This document shows positions 16,673-25,670 of a stretch of DNA of 64,000 nt, piece by piece. Both the position numbers and the translations under genes were made by a program. The stretch's first letter is position 1; every line of letters starts with the position of its first letter. The DNA is from an uncultured Collinsella sp. (GTDB lineage Bacteria; Actinomycetota; Coriobacteriia; Coriobacteriales; Coriobacteriaceae): the NCBI GenBank assembly GCA_958415525.1, contig CATYZE010000009.1, positions 1-64,000 on the forward strand, read 5' to 3'. The notes under the pieces are model-generated. The model did not search any database and was not told where the DNA came from. It saw only the letters and a program-made list of their open reading frames with translations.

Positions 16673-18006
16673 GACCGGTCGCCTCCAAACAGATCGGGGC
16701 GAGTGGCCAGATAGGTATCAAGGGCCTCGAGCGCACGGTCCGCATAGGCCTGGTAGCGGTCGCGCTTGCTGCGGCGCTTACCGTCCTCGAGCGGCGGCAC
16801 CAGGCCAAAGTTGACATGCATAGGCTGATAGCCCACGGTGGCAGGATCGGTCGCATAGCCCACGAGCGCACCCAGGGCGCCAACGCGCGGCAACTCGATG
16901 CCCGCGGCACCGATAGCCTCGGCATAGGTGTTGAGCGCCGCGAGCAGACCTGTCGCCACGGCTTCCATGTACCCCTCGGTGCCGGTGATCTGACCGGCCA
17001 GGCGCACGCCGGTACCGGGCACGGCAAAGGTGCCATCGAGCACGTGAGGGGCATCGACAAAGGTGTTGCGGTGCATGACACCGTAGCGGAAGAACTCAGC
17101 GTTCTCCAGGCCCGGCACCATATGGAAGACGCGCTTCTGCTCGCCAAAGGTCAGGTTGGTCTGGAAGCCCACCAGGTTATAGGCGGTCTTCTCCTTGTTC
17201 TCGGCACGCAGCTGAATCGCCGCCCAGGGACGACGACCGGTTCGCGGGTCGGTGAGGCCGACGGGCTTCATGGCGCCAAAGCGAATGGCGTCCTTGCCGG
17301 TGCGCGCAACTTCCTCGGCAGGCTGGCAGGCCTGGAACAGATCGCCGCCCTCAAAGTCCTTGAGCACCACGCGGTCGGCCGTGGTAAGCGCCTCGATAAA
17401 GGCCTCGTACTCTTCCTTGTTGAGCGGAGCGTTGAGATAGTCGCCGCTCCCCTGCTCCTCGTAGCGCGACTGCGAGAACAGCACGTCCATATCGAGCGTG
17501 GAGGCATCGACGATCGGCGCTGCGGCATCGAAGAACGCAAGGGCGTCGCCACCGACGAGCTTCATGACCTCTTCGCTCAGCGCCGGCGAGCACAGGGGGC
17601 CGGCGGCAATGACCACGTGGCCTTCGGGAATCTGCGTGACCTCGCCGTGCACGACCTCGATATTGGGACGAGCGGCAACTTCGGCCTCGACAAGCTCGGA
17701 AAACTTGACGCGGTCGACTGCCAAGGCGCCACCGGCGGGAACAGCCGCGCGATGGGCGCAATCGAGCAGGACTGAACCCATGCGCTCAAGCTCGGCCTTC
17801 AGCAAACCAGCCGCGGAATCCGGACGGGTCGACTTAAACGAATTGGAACAGACGAGCTCTGCCAGGTGATCGGTATGGTGGGCCGGGGAGCTCACCTGGG
17901 GGCGCATCTCGCACAGCTTTACGGCAAACCCGCGGTCTGCCAGTTGGATCGCGCATTCCGAACCCGCCAGACCGCCACCGATAACCGTCACCTGATCAAA
18001 CAGCAT
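16669..18006 (-). CDS. trmFO: tRNA (uracil-54-C5)-methyltransferase, folate-dependent
   Basis: FAD enzyme forming ribothymidine at position 54 of tRNA using methylene-tetrahydrofolate. The N-terminal FAD loop VTVIGGGLAGSECA, CEMRPQVSSPAHHTD, LVCSNSFKS and the C-terminal GYMEAVATGLLAALN are characteristic. Length 445, normal. The ATG at 18006 is preferred to the TTG at 18012, with AAAGG 9 nt upstream. It lies between dprA and xerC, the same neighbours as in Firmicutes except that topA is absent here. Confidence 0.96.
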   Translation of the reverse strand: MLFDQVTVIGGGLAGSECAIQLADRGFAVKLCEMRPQVSSPAHHTDHLAELVCSNSFKSTRPDSAAGLLKAELERMGSVLLDCAHRAAVPAGGALAVDRVKFSELVEAEVAARPNIEVVHGEVTQIPEGHVVIAAGPLCSPALSEEVMKLVGGDALAFFDAAAPIVDASTLDMDVLFSQSRYEEQGSGDYLNAPLNKEEYEAFIEALTTADRVVLKDFEGGDLFQACQPAEEVARTGKDAIRFGAMKPVGLTDPRTGRRPWAAIQLRAENKEKTAYNLVGFQTNLTFGEQKRVFHMVPGLENAEFFRYGVMHRNTFVDAPHVLDGTFAVPGTGVRLAGQITGTEGYMEAVATGLLAALNTYAEAIGAAGIELPRVGALGALVGYATDPATVGYQPMHVNFGLVPPLEDGKRRSKRDRYQAYADRALEALDTYLATRPDLFGGDRS

Positions 18007-18020
18007 CTGCAAACACCTTT

Positions 18021-18956
18021 CTAATTGACACGTTTTCCATTGTGACCGAAGGGTGTCTGGGCGTGAAGGGCAAACTTGGAGGGCGCATACCTTCCATCCA
18101 TCATGCGCTCGATAAGACCCTCGAACTCAAGCGAGCCCAGGAGCTTAAGTACGCCGACGGCATCGAGCGAGACGAGCGCCGCGATGTCGTCGACCTTGAG
18201 CGGAGAGGCGATGAGCGCATGCATCACGGTCTGCTGCGTTTGATCCAGGTCGGCAATGCCGGGAGCATCGGGGCGCGAGTAGCGCAGGGTGCCGTAGATG
18301 CGTGAGATAGCCATCTCGATAGATTCCTCGTCGATGATGCAGCAGGCACCGTTCGCAATGAGGTAATTCGTGCCACGCGACTCGGGCGATAGGATCGACC
18401 CCGGCACAGCAAGAAGTTCTCGCCCCAAATCCATAGCAGCCTCGGCTGTAGAAAACGTCCCGGAAGGCATACCCGCCTCGGATACAAAGAGGGCTTGCGA
18501 CAGGGCCGCGATCACGCGATTGCGGCGCGGAAAGGCAAACTTGCGCGGACCCATGCCCCACGGAGAAATCGACACGACCGCGCCACCCGTATCGAGCGTG
18601 CGCATAATAAGCCCCGCGCTCGAGCGCGGATAGACCACGTCGGCGCCCGTCCCCAGCACCACGACGTGTTTGCCGCCAGCGTTGACCGCAGCCCAACCCG
18701 AGGCCTGGTCACAACCGACCGCGCCGCCCGAAGCTACCGTCACGCCCGCGTCGACCGCAACCTTTGCCGCAAGCTCTGCCACGGCAAGACCATACGGAGA
18801 GGCCTTGCGCGCGCCGATTATGGAGAGCGCGGGCGTCGAAAGCACCTCGGGGTTGCCGCGCACATAGAGCGTCTGGGGTACATCAGAAAGCTCCAAAACA
18901 GTCTCGGGATACAACGCATCACCTGGATGCAGCTCAAAGGTCCCCTCGGCCATCAT
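18021..18956 (-). CDS. dprA: DNA processing protein DprA
   Basis: Loads RecA on incoming single-stranded DNA in natural transformation and is kept in many non-competent species. The Rossmann-like core is complete: SIIGARKASPYG, SGGAVGCDQASGWAAVNAGGKHVVVLGTG and FPRRNRVIAALSQALFVSEAG, with a C-terminal winged-helix region near 240-295. The start is taken at 18956 (ATGATG), 5 nt after GGAGG and overlapping the comM stop. At 311 residues it lacks the N-terminal SAM-like extension of some relatives. With comM next to it, the pair suggests DNA uptake ability. Confidence 0.94.
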   Translation of the reverse strand: MMAEGTFELHPGDALYPETVLELSDVPQTLYVRGNPEVLSTPALSIIGARKASPYGLAVAELAAKVAVDAGVTVASGGAVGCDQASGWAAVNAGGKHVVVLGTGADVVYPRSSAGLIMRTLDTGGAVVSISPWGMGPRKFAFPRRNRVIAALSQALFVSEAGMPSGTFSTAEAAMDLGRELLAVPGSILSPESRGTNYLIANGACCIIDEESIEMAISRIYGTLRYSRPDAPGIADLDQTQQTVMHALIASPLKVDDIAALVSLDAVGVLKLLGSLEFEGLIERMMDGRYAPSKFALHAQTPFGHNGKRVN

Positions 18957-20476
18957 TGGTCCCTCCTTCCCTGATACATCGCCGCCTCGAGCACGTGGTC
19001 CTGCGTCACTTGCTCGCTCTCGGCGACATCTGCGATCGTACGCGCAATGCGAACCAGGCGCACGATGCCGCGGCCCGTGAGATGCGTGCGCTTCGACAGG
19101 CCGAGCACACACTTCTCCGCCGCATCATCGAGCTCAAAGGTCGATACGACGCCGTCAATGGACCGCGTCTCATCATCCTCGGCCTCGGCATCCGCATCGT
19201 CCATACGGGACTCGCGCCAGGCGCGAAAGGCGCGACCGCGCACAACGTAGTCACGCAACTCGGCAGACGACATACCCTCCGCTCCCTCGATAATCACCTG
19301 GGGGTCGGGACGGGTCACATCGATCATCATGTCGATACGGTCGGCCAAAGGACCGCGCAATTTAGACCGATAGCGCTCGACCATCGATGCCGAACAGCGG
19401 CATGGCACCTCACGGTCGCCCAAAAAGCCGCAGGGGCAGGGATTACTCGCAGCCAGCAGCTGAAAGCGCGACGGGAAGGTAAAGGCCCCGTCGACACGCA
19501 CGATCCTCACATAGCCGCGCTCGATGGGCTGACGCAGCGTCTGCAGCACACCCGTGGGAAACTCGGCAAGCTCGTCCAAAAAGAGCACGCCGCCATGAGC
19601 CAGGCTGATCTCACCCGGATGCACCGGGCGTCCTCCGCCAATGAGGCCAGCCGTTGAAATGCTGTGATGGGGACTGCGGAAGGGCCGGTGCCCCGCCAAT
19701 AAGCCATCGATGTTCTCGCCCAAGACCGAATGGATGCACAGCGCCTCCTGCTGGTCCTCAACAGAAAGCTCGGGCAGGATGCCGGTCATACGACGGGCGA
19801 GCATCGTCTTACCCGATCCCGGGGACCCGATCATAAGCAAACCGAGCTCACCCGCTGCCGCCAGCGCCATGCCGCGTTTAGCGACTTCCTGCCCCAGTAC
19901 GTCGGCATAGTCGAGCTCGGGCTCAAAGGTCGCCTCGACGCCCTCAGAATCCAAGTAGTGCCGCGCGGCATCGCCCATACCATGAGCAAGCTGAGACAAA
20001 TGATCGATAAAGCCGCAATCCACGCCCGCAAGCGGCACATGCTGATCGGACCTGCCGGCGATAAAGGACAGCCCCATGTCGCGAGCCAGCAGCTGAAACG
20101 CCACCTCGCCCTTGACAGGAAGCACCGTACCGTCCAAGCCAAGCTCACCAGCAATAAGACAACGATCGAGGTTGTCGTGGGGAATCTGACCATCGGCCGC
20201 CAATACCGCGATGGCGATGGGCAGATCAAAGCCGCTACCGGTCTTGCGAATATCGCCGGGTGCCAGATTGACCGTAATGCCCGAGCGCGGGATCTCGAAC
20301 CCGGCGGAGCGCATCGCGCAGCGAATACGACCGCGTGACTCCATCACCTCCATACTCGGAATGCCGAGCATCTGGATGCCCGGCACGCCGCCGGCAAGCG
20401 AGACCTCGACCGTGACGTGAATCGCCTCGACGCCGCGGATGCAGGCCGCGTGAACGGCAAACGTCTCGAACGCCAT
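18953..20476 (-). CDS. comM: ComM/YifB family AAA+ ATPase (Mg-chelatase-like)
   Basis: AAA+ helicase; in Vibrio and Haemophilus ComM drives branch migration during transformation. The 507 residues show the N-terminal ChlI-like domain (VHVTVEVSLAGGVPGIQMLG region), Walker A GSPGSGKTMLARR, Walker B GGVLFLDELAEF, the zinc-type cysteines NPCPCGFLG and CRCS, and the C-terminal HLTGRGIVRLVRIARTIADV. The start at 20476 shares a base with the yraN stop (TGATG). It forms yraN-comM-dprA-trmFO-xerC. Confidence 0.95.
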   Translation of the reverse strand: MAFETFAVHAACIRGVEAIHVTVEVSLAGGVPGIQMLGIPSMEVMESRGRIRCAMRSAGFEIPRSGITVNLAPGDIRKTGSGFDLPIAIAVLAADGQIPHDNLDRCLIAGELGLDGTVLPVKGEVAFQLLARDMGLSFIAGRSDQHVPLAGVDCGFIDHLSQLAHGMGDAARHYLDSEGVEATFEPELDYADVLGQEVAKRGMALAAAGELGLLMIGSPGSGKTMLARRMTGILPELSVEDQQEALCIHSVLGENIDGLLAGHRPFRSPHHSISTAGLIGGGRPVHPGEISLAHGGVLFLDELAEFPTGVLQTLRQPIERGYVRIVRVDGAFTFPSRFQLLAASNPCPCGFLGDREVPCRCSASMVERYRSKLRGPLADRIDMMIDVTRPDPQVIIEGAEGMSSAELRDYVVRGRAFRAWRESRMDDADAEAEDDETRSIDGVVSTFELDDAAEKCVLGLSKRTHLTGRGIVRLVRIARTIADVAESEQVTQDHVLEAAMYQGRRDQ

Positions 20477-20961
20477 CACGACACCTGCCAATCGAACGCG
20501 TTGTACTGATGCTCGATCTCGGCGATATGCCCGCCACGAATGGTGACACCCACGGCATCGAAGCGAATCGCCTTGAGCGGATAATGCTCCATGAGGTAGC
20601 AACTTGCGATGCGGCGGTAGCGGCGTTGCTTTTGAGCGTCCACGGCTTCCTCGGGAAAGACCCGCGTGCTGCAATCCAATGCAACGCGTCTGGTCTTGAC
20701 CTCGGCCATCACCACGACATCGTCGAGTTCATCGAGCAGCACCAGATCGGCCTCGCCCTCAGTGCAACGATAACCCTGCTCCAGCAAGGTGTAGCCGCGC
20801 TCGTTAAAGTAGTCGATGGTGATCAGCTCACCCAGCATGCCCAGCTCGCGGGGACTGAGCCCCTTGATAAACTCGGGCGTCATCGCCCCGCAGTCGAGCT
20901 CGCCGTTTTCCCAACGCTCCTTGAGCTGCTGCGTCTTGCTCTTTTTGCTTGCGACACTCAT
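20476..20961 (-). CDS. yraN: YraN/UPF0102 family endonuclease-like protein
   Basis: Small restriction-endonuclease-fold protein of unknown exact role, often beside rnhB, comM and dprA. The domain begins at about residue 45 with LGELITIDYFNERGYTLLEQ and has the nuclease pattern EADLVLLD and VVVMAEVKTR. An N-terminal stretch of about 40 residues, rich in Lys and Glu, precedes it and is not in E. coli YraN (131 residues). The start at 20961 follows AAAGGAG. Neighbour comM overlaps its stop. Confidence 0.9.
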   Translation of the reverse strand: MSVASKKSKTQQLKERWENGELDCGAMTPEFIKGLSPRELGMLGELITIDYFNERGYTLLEQGYRCTEGEADLVLLDELDDVVVMAEVKTRRVALDCSTRVFPEEAVDAQKQRRYRRIASCYLMEHYPLKAIRFDAVGVTIRGGHIAEIEHQYNAFDWQVS

Positions 20962-21065
20962 GGGGTCTCCTTTCCCGCACGCTGCATTGCCCCGATGATG
21001 AGGGCGCCTTTCATGCGGGTAAGTACCGGAAGCAAACCAAAAGCTGACCAAATGCCGTCAAAAAA

Positions 21066-21101
21066 CGGGCCGTACGCAGCAATGGTGTTGCATACGGCCC
21101 G
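21066..21101 (-). terminator. Intrinsic terminator of rnhB
   Basis: CGGGCCGTA (21066-21074) pairs with TACGGCCCG (21093-21101); on the minus strand it is followed by TTTTTT. It cleanly separates rnhB from yraN. Confidence 0.92.
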
Positions 21102-21150
21102 CTACCAGCAGGTTTATAAAACCCCAGAGGTCCCTGTCTCCACAATTAAC

Positions 21151-21939
21151 CTAGAAAAGGCGCTCAGTCTGCAGAAAGTTTCCGCAAAAGCTCACGCGGT
21201 GCAGTGGACAAAGTCCATGTTTGCGAATGGCCTCGATGTGCTCGGGGCTCGCGTAGCCCTTCGACTCGGCCAGATGGTACTCGGGATACTCGGCGTCGTA
21301 CTCGACCATCATCTCGTCACGCGTGACCTTGGCCATGATGGACGCCGCGGCGATGCAGGCGATTTTGGCATCGCCCTTCACCACATCGCGCTCGTTAGGA
21401 ACGGCGCCCAAGGGGTTGCCATCCATGAGGACGCAGTCGGGTTCAAGTCCCGTATCAGCCACGGCGCCCGCAACGGCGGCACGGATAGCACGGGCCATGC
21501 CCATCTCATCGATATCCTTCGGCGCGATATGGCAAAAACCGATCGCCGTCGCTACCTCGGCAATCTTCACTGAGAGCAACTCGCGGCGCGCGGGCGTGAG
21601 CTTTTTTGAATCGTTGATACCCCAGACGCGCGGCTCCATAGGAAGACAGACGGCGCATACCGTCAAAGGGCCGGCCACCGATCCGCGACCCACCTCGTCG
21701 ACACCAACGACCACCCCATCGCCGCCAAGCTCATGCATAAGCTCGTACATGTCATTGACGCGCTCGCGCTCGGCAAGCTCTTTGGCATGGCGTTTGAGGG
21801 CGCGCTCACAAGCCTTGATCACCTGCTGGCGCGGGTCCTCGCGATAATGCTCTACGAGGGCGGGAATCTCCTCAAACGTAGCGCTCGCCAACTCACCGGC
21901 AACCTGCGATGCCGAAACCGAGCTCGTCATATTGGCCAT
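21151..21939 (-). CDS. rnhB: Ribonuclease HII
   Basis: Removes ribonucleotides from DNA and RNA of hybrids. Active-site residues are visible in VGVDEVGRGSVAGP (Asp, Glu), the central VLMDGNPL and ASIMAKVTRDEMM. An N-terminal helical extension of about 70 residues precedes the catalytic fold, as in Bacillus RnhB. The ATG at 21939 is 7 nt after AAGGAGG. It lies just after the rplS terminator with no room for a promoter, so it probably depends on read-through. Confidence 0.95.
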   Translation of the reverse strand: MANMTSSVSASQVAGELASATFEEIPALVEHYREDPRQQVIKACERALKRHAKELAERERVNDMYELMHELGGDGVVVGVDEVGRGSVAGPLTVCAVCLPMEPRVWGINDSKKLTPARRELLSVKIAEVATAIGFCHIAPKDIDEMGMARAIRAAVAGAVADTGLEPDCVLMDGNPLGAVPNERDVVKGDAKIACIAAASIMAKVTRDEMMVEYDAEYPEYHLAESKGYASPEHIEAIRKHGLCPLHRVSFCGNFLQTERLF

Positions 21940-21974
21940 ACCAGGCCCTCCTTGCATGCAAATCAGATAAAAAG

Positions 21975-21998
21975 AAGGGCCACCCGAAGGTGACCCTT
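21975..21998 (-). terminator. Terminator between rplS and rnhB
   Basis: AAGGGCCACC (21975-21984) pairs with GGTGACCCTT (21989-21998) with one mismatch; minus-strand reading continues into CTTTTTATC. A second small hairpin, TGTCCA/TGGACA, lies at 22000-22017. Only about 20 nt separate it from the rnhB ribosome site. Confidence 0.8.
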
Positions 21999-22032
21999 GT
22001 GTCCAAACGAGTGGACAGACGCTGCGATCTTC

Positions 22033-22374
22033 TTAGCGCTTCTCGGGGATGCGAGCAGCCTTGCCCACCTTGTCGCGGAGGTAGTACAGCTTGGCGCGAC
22101 GGACGCGACCATGACGAACGACCTCGAGCTTGGCGATCTTGGGGCTGTGAAGCGGGAAGGTACGCTCAACACCGACACCGAAGGACATCTTGCGGACGGT
22201 GAAAGTCTCGCGGGCACCGGCGCCGGCCATGCGGATGACGTCGCCCTGGAAGACCTGGATGCGCTCGCGGTCGCCTTCCTTAATGCGGTAGTGAACCTTG
22301 ACGTTGTCGGCGACGCGAACCTGAGGAATGTCCTCGCGGATCTGCTGACGCTCGATTGCGCGGATGTAATCCAT
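22033..22374 (-). CDS. rplS: 50S ribosomal protein L19
   Basis: Large-subunit protein at the 30S interface. The 113 residues include KVHYRIKEGDRERIQVFQGDVI and GVGVERTFPLHSPKI followed by RHGRVRRAKLYYLRDK, all typical of L19. The ATG at 22374 lies 7 nt after AAGGA; the TTG at 22380 is too close to that site. It is detached from rpsP-rimM-trmD, which lies 8 kb away, unlike the E. coli arrangement. Confidence 0.97.
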   Translation of the reverse strand: MDYIRAIERQQIREDIPQVRVADNVKVHYRIKEGDRERIQVFQGDVIRMAGAGARETFTVRKMSFGVGVERTFPLHSPKIAKLEVVRHGRVRRAKLYYLRDKVGKAARIPEKR

Positions 22375-22443
22375 GTGCAATTCCTTACTCTTCTAGAGGT
22401 GCCGTACCATCTTGGCCGGCACGTAGTTGAACAAACGTATTCG

Positions 22444-22471
22444 AGTATACACGCGCGGGTTTCTGCTGCAA
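22444..22471 (-). promoter_or_regulatory. Promoter of rplS
   Basis: Minus-strand TTGCAG (22466-22471) and TATACT (22444-22449) are 16 bp apart. The leader to the ATG at 22374 is about 62 nt. Confidence 0.65.
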
Positions 22472-22517
22472 GAACAATTTTTTACGCAGACAAAAAGACA
22501 AAACCCGCACATGATAA

Positions 22518-22545
22518 CCGCCCGCCTCACGAATGAGACGGGCGG
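22518..22545 (-). terminator. Hairpin terminator of ppdK
   Basis: CCGCCCGCCTC (22518-22528) pairs with GAGACGGGCGG (22535-22545) with one wobble. The downstream minus-strand sequence TTATCA is only weakly T-rich. Confidence 0.6.
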
Positions 22546-22583
22546 CATGAAGGGGGCTACGCTAGGCGTCGATGCGCAGGGGG

Positions 22584-25334
22584 CTAGGCGCTGCGCTTGG
22601 CCTCGAGCTTGGCCTGAGCGGCAGCCAGGCGCGCGAGGGGCACGCGATAGGGCGAGCAGGACACGTAGTCTACGTCGGCCACGTTAAACAGGCCCTTGAT
22701 GGACTTGGGGTCGCCGCCGTGCTCGCCGCACACGCCAAAGTGCATGTCGGGATTGGTGGCGCGGCCCTTCTCGACGGCCAAGCGCACGAGCTCCAGCACC
22801 GCCGTGTCGATAGTCTCGAAGGGATTGTCCTTCAGGATCTTCTTGTGCATGTACAGCGGGATGAACTTGGCCTCGGCATCGTCGCGGGAGAAGCCGAAGG
22901 TCGTCTGGGTGAGGTCGTTGGTGCCAAAGCAGAAGAAGTCGGCATGATTGGCGATCTCGTCAGCGACCATGCAGGCGCGCGGCAGCTCGAGCATCGTGCC
23001 CACGGGAATATTGAGCTCGACGCCTTCCTCGGCGGAAACCTCTGCGATCACGCGCTCGATAACCTCGCGGGTCTGGACATGCTCGGCCGTGATGGAAACG
23101 AGCGGAACCATGATCTCGGGGCGTGGGTCGACGCCCTCCTTGATAAGGCGGGCAGCAGCCGTGGCGACGGCGCGAACCTGCATGAGCGGCAGATCGCTAA
23201 AGACGACGGACAGGCGCACACCACGCAGGCCGAGCATCGGGTTGGACTCGACCATGCCGTCGATACGACGCAGGCGGGCACGCAGGGCGGCAAGCTCTTC
23301 CTCGCTGGCGCCAGCGGCTTCCTTCTTGGTGATGGCGACCTCGAGCTCGCGAGGATTATCCAGGAACTCATGAAGCGGCGGATCGAGCAGGCGGACGACC
23401 ACATCGCGACCGGACATGGTCTTGAACATCGCCAGGAAGTCCTCGGTCTGAACCTTGAGCAGGTCGGCCAGGGCCTGCTGCTTTACGGCCTCGTCATCGG
23501 ACAGGATAAAGCTCTGGATGATGTTCTTGCGGTCGCCCAGGAACATATGCTCGGTGCGGCACAGACCGATGGCCTCGGCGCCAAACTCGAGCGCGAGCTC
23601 GGCATCCTCGGGGTTGTCGGCGTTGACGCGCACGTGGTTGGCGTGACCGTCGGTCTCGTCCAAACGGATCTCATCGGCCCAAGACAGGATGGTGTCCAGG
23701 TCGCCGGTGAGCTCGGCCGAAACCAGGTCGACCGCGCCGTCGACGACGATACCCTGGGTGCCGTCGATGGAGATGACATCGCCCTCGCGCAGCACGCGGT
23801 CGCTGCCCTCGATGCGCACGACCTTCTCTGCCGCGTCAATGTGGAAGCGCTCAACGCCGCAAACGCAGGGCGTACCCATGCCGCGGGCGATAACGGCGGC
23901 ATGGCTCGTCTTGCCACCGTGGCTGGTCAGGATGCCCTCGGCGGCGACCATGCCCTTCAGGTCGTCGGGGTTGGTCTCCCAGCGAACCAAAATGACTTTA
24001 TGCCCCTCGGCGGAACGTGCAACGGCGTCATCGCTCGAGAACACGACCTCGCCCACGGCGGCACCGGGGCTGGCGTTCAGACCGCTGGCCAGCGCCTCGT
24101 ACTTCTTGGAGGCGTCGAACTGCGGGTGCAGGAGCTGGTCGAGCTGTGCGGGGTCGATGCGGCTCACGGCCTCCTCGCGGGTGATGAGGCCCTCCTCGAC
24201 CATCTCGATGGCGATGCGCAGGGCGGCGGTGGCGGTGCGCTTGCCCACTCGGGTCTGGAGCATCCAGAGCTTGCCCTGCTCGATGGTGAACTCGATATCG
24301 CACATATCGCGATAGTGATCCTCGAGCGTCAGGAACACGCGCTCGAGCTCCTCGCCTGCGGACTCGAGGCCCGGAGTGTTCTTGAGGTCGGCGATGGGCT
24401 CGGTGTTGCGGATACCGGCGACGACGTCCTCGCCCTGGGCGTTCACCAAGAAGTCGCCGTAGAACTCCTTGGTGCCATCGGCCGGGTTGCGCGTAAAGGC
24501 GACGCCGGTCGCGGAGGTCTCGCCCTTGTTACCAAAAGCCATGGCCTGAACGTTGACGGCGGTACCGAGCTCGTCGGAGATACCATGCTGCTTGCGGTAG
24601 ATGCAGGCACGCTCGTTCATCCAGCTGCCAAAGACAGCCTGGATGGCAAGGCGTAGCTGAAGCTCCGGGTCGTGCGGGAAGACGGGCTTGCCGTCAGCGA
24701 CCTCGAGCTCGGGATACAGGGCAGCCTCGACGTTCTCGGAGAAGATGCCCTTGAAGGTCTCGACGAGTTCCTGCAGGTCCTCGGCCGAAAGCTCGGAATC
24801 GACGCGAACGCCGGCGACCAGGCGTGCCTGGGTCAGGGCGTTCTCGAACAGGTCGGCGTCAACGCCCATGACGACGTTGGAAAACATCTGGATAAAGCGG
24901 CGGTAGCTATCCCAGGCAAAGCGCGGGTTTTGCGTCTGGGCAATAAGACCCTGAACAGAGTCGTCGTTGAGACCCAAGTTGAGGACCGTGTCCATCATAC
25001 CGGGCATGGAGAACGGAGCGCCCGAGCGGACCGACACGAGCAGCGGATCGGAGGCGTCGCCGAGCTTTTTGCCGCAACGGGCCTCGAGGTCTGCCTCGGC
25101 GGCAACGATCTCATCGAGTGCGCCTTCGGGCCAGACGTTGCCGGCACCGGAGTACTCGACACAGGTCTGGCAGGTAATAGTAAAGCCACCGGGAACCGGC
25201 AGGCCGATACGGCTCATCTCGGCAAGGTTAGCGCCCTTGCCACCAAGCACGAAGTTCATGGACTTGTCGCCCTCGGTGACACAGGTGCCCTGGGCGTCGG
25301 TTCCAAAACGGTAAACCCTCTTGCAATCGCTCAC
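22584..25334 (-). CDS. ppdK: Pyruvate, phosphate dikinase
   Basis: Interconverts pyruvate + ATP + phosphate with PEP + AMP + pyrophosphate; anaerobes use it in glycolysis or gluconeogenesis. The 916 residues cover the ATP-grasp domain (GGKGANLAEMSRIGLPVPGGF), the swivelling phosphohistidine domain with catalytic His478 in GGKTSHAAVIARG, and the C-terminal PEP barrel ending in NPDMHFGVCGEHGGDP with the proton-donor Cys. The start is GTG at 25334 after GGGGA. The threonine next to the catalytic His (KTSH) is the known target of the regulator PpsR, which lies next upstream. The promoter region holds repeated GGTAAA motifs. Confidence 0.97.
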   Translation of the reverse strand: MSDCKRVYRFGTDAQGTCVTEGDKSMNFVLGGKGANLAEMSRIGLPVPGGFTITCQTCVEYSGAGNVWPEGALDEIVAAEADLEARCGKKLGDASDPLLVSVRSGAPFSMPGMMDTVLNLGLNDDSVQGLIAQTQNPRFAWDSYRRFIQMFSNVVMGVDADLFENALTQARLVAGVRVDSELSAEDLQELVETFKGIFSENVEAALYPELEVADGKPVFPHDPELQLRLAIQAVFGSWMNERACIYRKQHGISDELGTAVNVQAMAFGNKGETSATGVAFTRNPADGTKEFYGDFLVNAQGEDVVAGIRNTEPIADLKNTPGLESAGEELERVFLTLEDHYRDMCDIEFTIEQGKLWMLQTRVGKRTATAALRIAIEMVEEGLITREEAVSRIDPAQLDQLLHPQFDASKKYEALASGLNASPGAAVGEVVFSSDDAVARSAEGHKVILVRWETNPDDLKGMVAAEGILTSHGGKTSHAAVIARGMGTPCVCGVERFHIDAAEKVVRIEGSDRVLREGDVISIDGTQGIVVDGAVDLVSAELTGDLDTILSWADEIRLDETDGHANHVRVNADNPEDAELALEFGAEAIGLCRTEHMFLGDRKNIIQSFILSDDEAVKQQALADLLKVQTEDFLAMFKTMSGRDVVVRLLDPPLHEFLDNPRELEVAITKKEAAGASEEELAALRARLRRIDGMVESNPMLGLRGVRLSVVFSDLPLMQVRAVATAAARLIKEGVDPRPEIMVPLVSITAEHVQTREVIERVIAEVSAEEGVELNIPVGTMLELPRACMVADEIANHADFFCFGTNDLTQTTFGFSRDDAEAKFIPLYMHKKILKDNPFETIDTAVLELVRLAVEKGRATNPDMHFGVCGEHGGDPKSIKGLFNVADVDYVSCSPYRVPLARLAAAQAKLEAKRSA

Positions 25335-25409
25335 GATACTTCCCCTTCCATGCGCTCTCGCACACGACCGTGGTAACGAATCGACCCACCGGATGCGGGC
25401 CGTGAGGGA

Positions 25410-25415
25410 ACTATA
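25410..25415 (-). promoter_or_regulatory. Candidate -10 of ppdK promoter
   Basis: Minus-strand TATAGT at 25410-25415, about 70 nt upstream of the GTG start; no convincing -35 hexamer is seen. The lack of a -35 and the GGTAAA repeats 45-90 bp upstream would fit an activator-dependent promoter. This is an inference. Confidence 0.35.
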
Positions 25416-25456
25416 CGGCGCGTTTTGGGCAGGCTTGAGCAGAGGGTGCGCGGTTT

Positions 25457-25504
25457 GGTAAACGTGCTAAAACTGGCGGTAAACGGTAGGTAAAGGTGGT
25501 TACC
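25457..25504. promoter_or_regulatory. Phased GGTAAA repeats upstream of ppdK
   Basis: GGTAAAC at 25457-25463 and 25478-25484 and GGTAAAG at 25489-25495 are spaced 21 and 11 bp, close to two turns and one turn of the helix. GGTTACC, a perfect palindrome on the same motif, follows at 25498-25504. An inverted TTTACC lies further at 25564-25569. Same-face spacing is typical of operator arrays. The binding protein is unknown. Confidence 0.45.
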
Positions 25505-25598
25505 TTATGAAGATACCACTACAAGGAAAATGCAGGTCGGATGCGATGTTTTTGCTAAATCGCTTTACCGTTTATCAGCATTATTTCCAAGTATTCTC

Positions 25599-25670
25599 TT
25601 TGGGTAGCTAAAAGAGCCCCGTCCCAAATTAGCTACCCAAACAACCTTGTCCCAAGTGAGCTACTTTTGT
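25599..25670. repeat. REP-like palindromic repeat after ppsR
   Basis: TTTGGGTAGCTAA (25599-25611) and TTAGCTACCCAAA (25629-25641) are perfect 13-bp inverted arms around a 17-nt centre with GCCCCGTCCC. A further half copy, GTCCCAAGTGAGCTAC, lies at 25649-25664 and supplies the ppsR stop codon (TAG at 25663-25661). A related copy is at 33658-33690, and the GTCCCAAnTGAG core is shared with the ends of the transposase unit. Confidence 0.75.

Noticed and set aside
22550..22592. Short near-duplicate GGGGGCTA-GGCG at the ppdK 3' end
   Set aside because: Two short GC-rich copies of about 13 bp; too little to distinguish from chance in this base composition.
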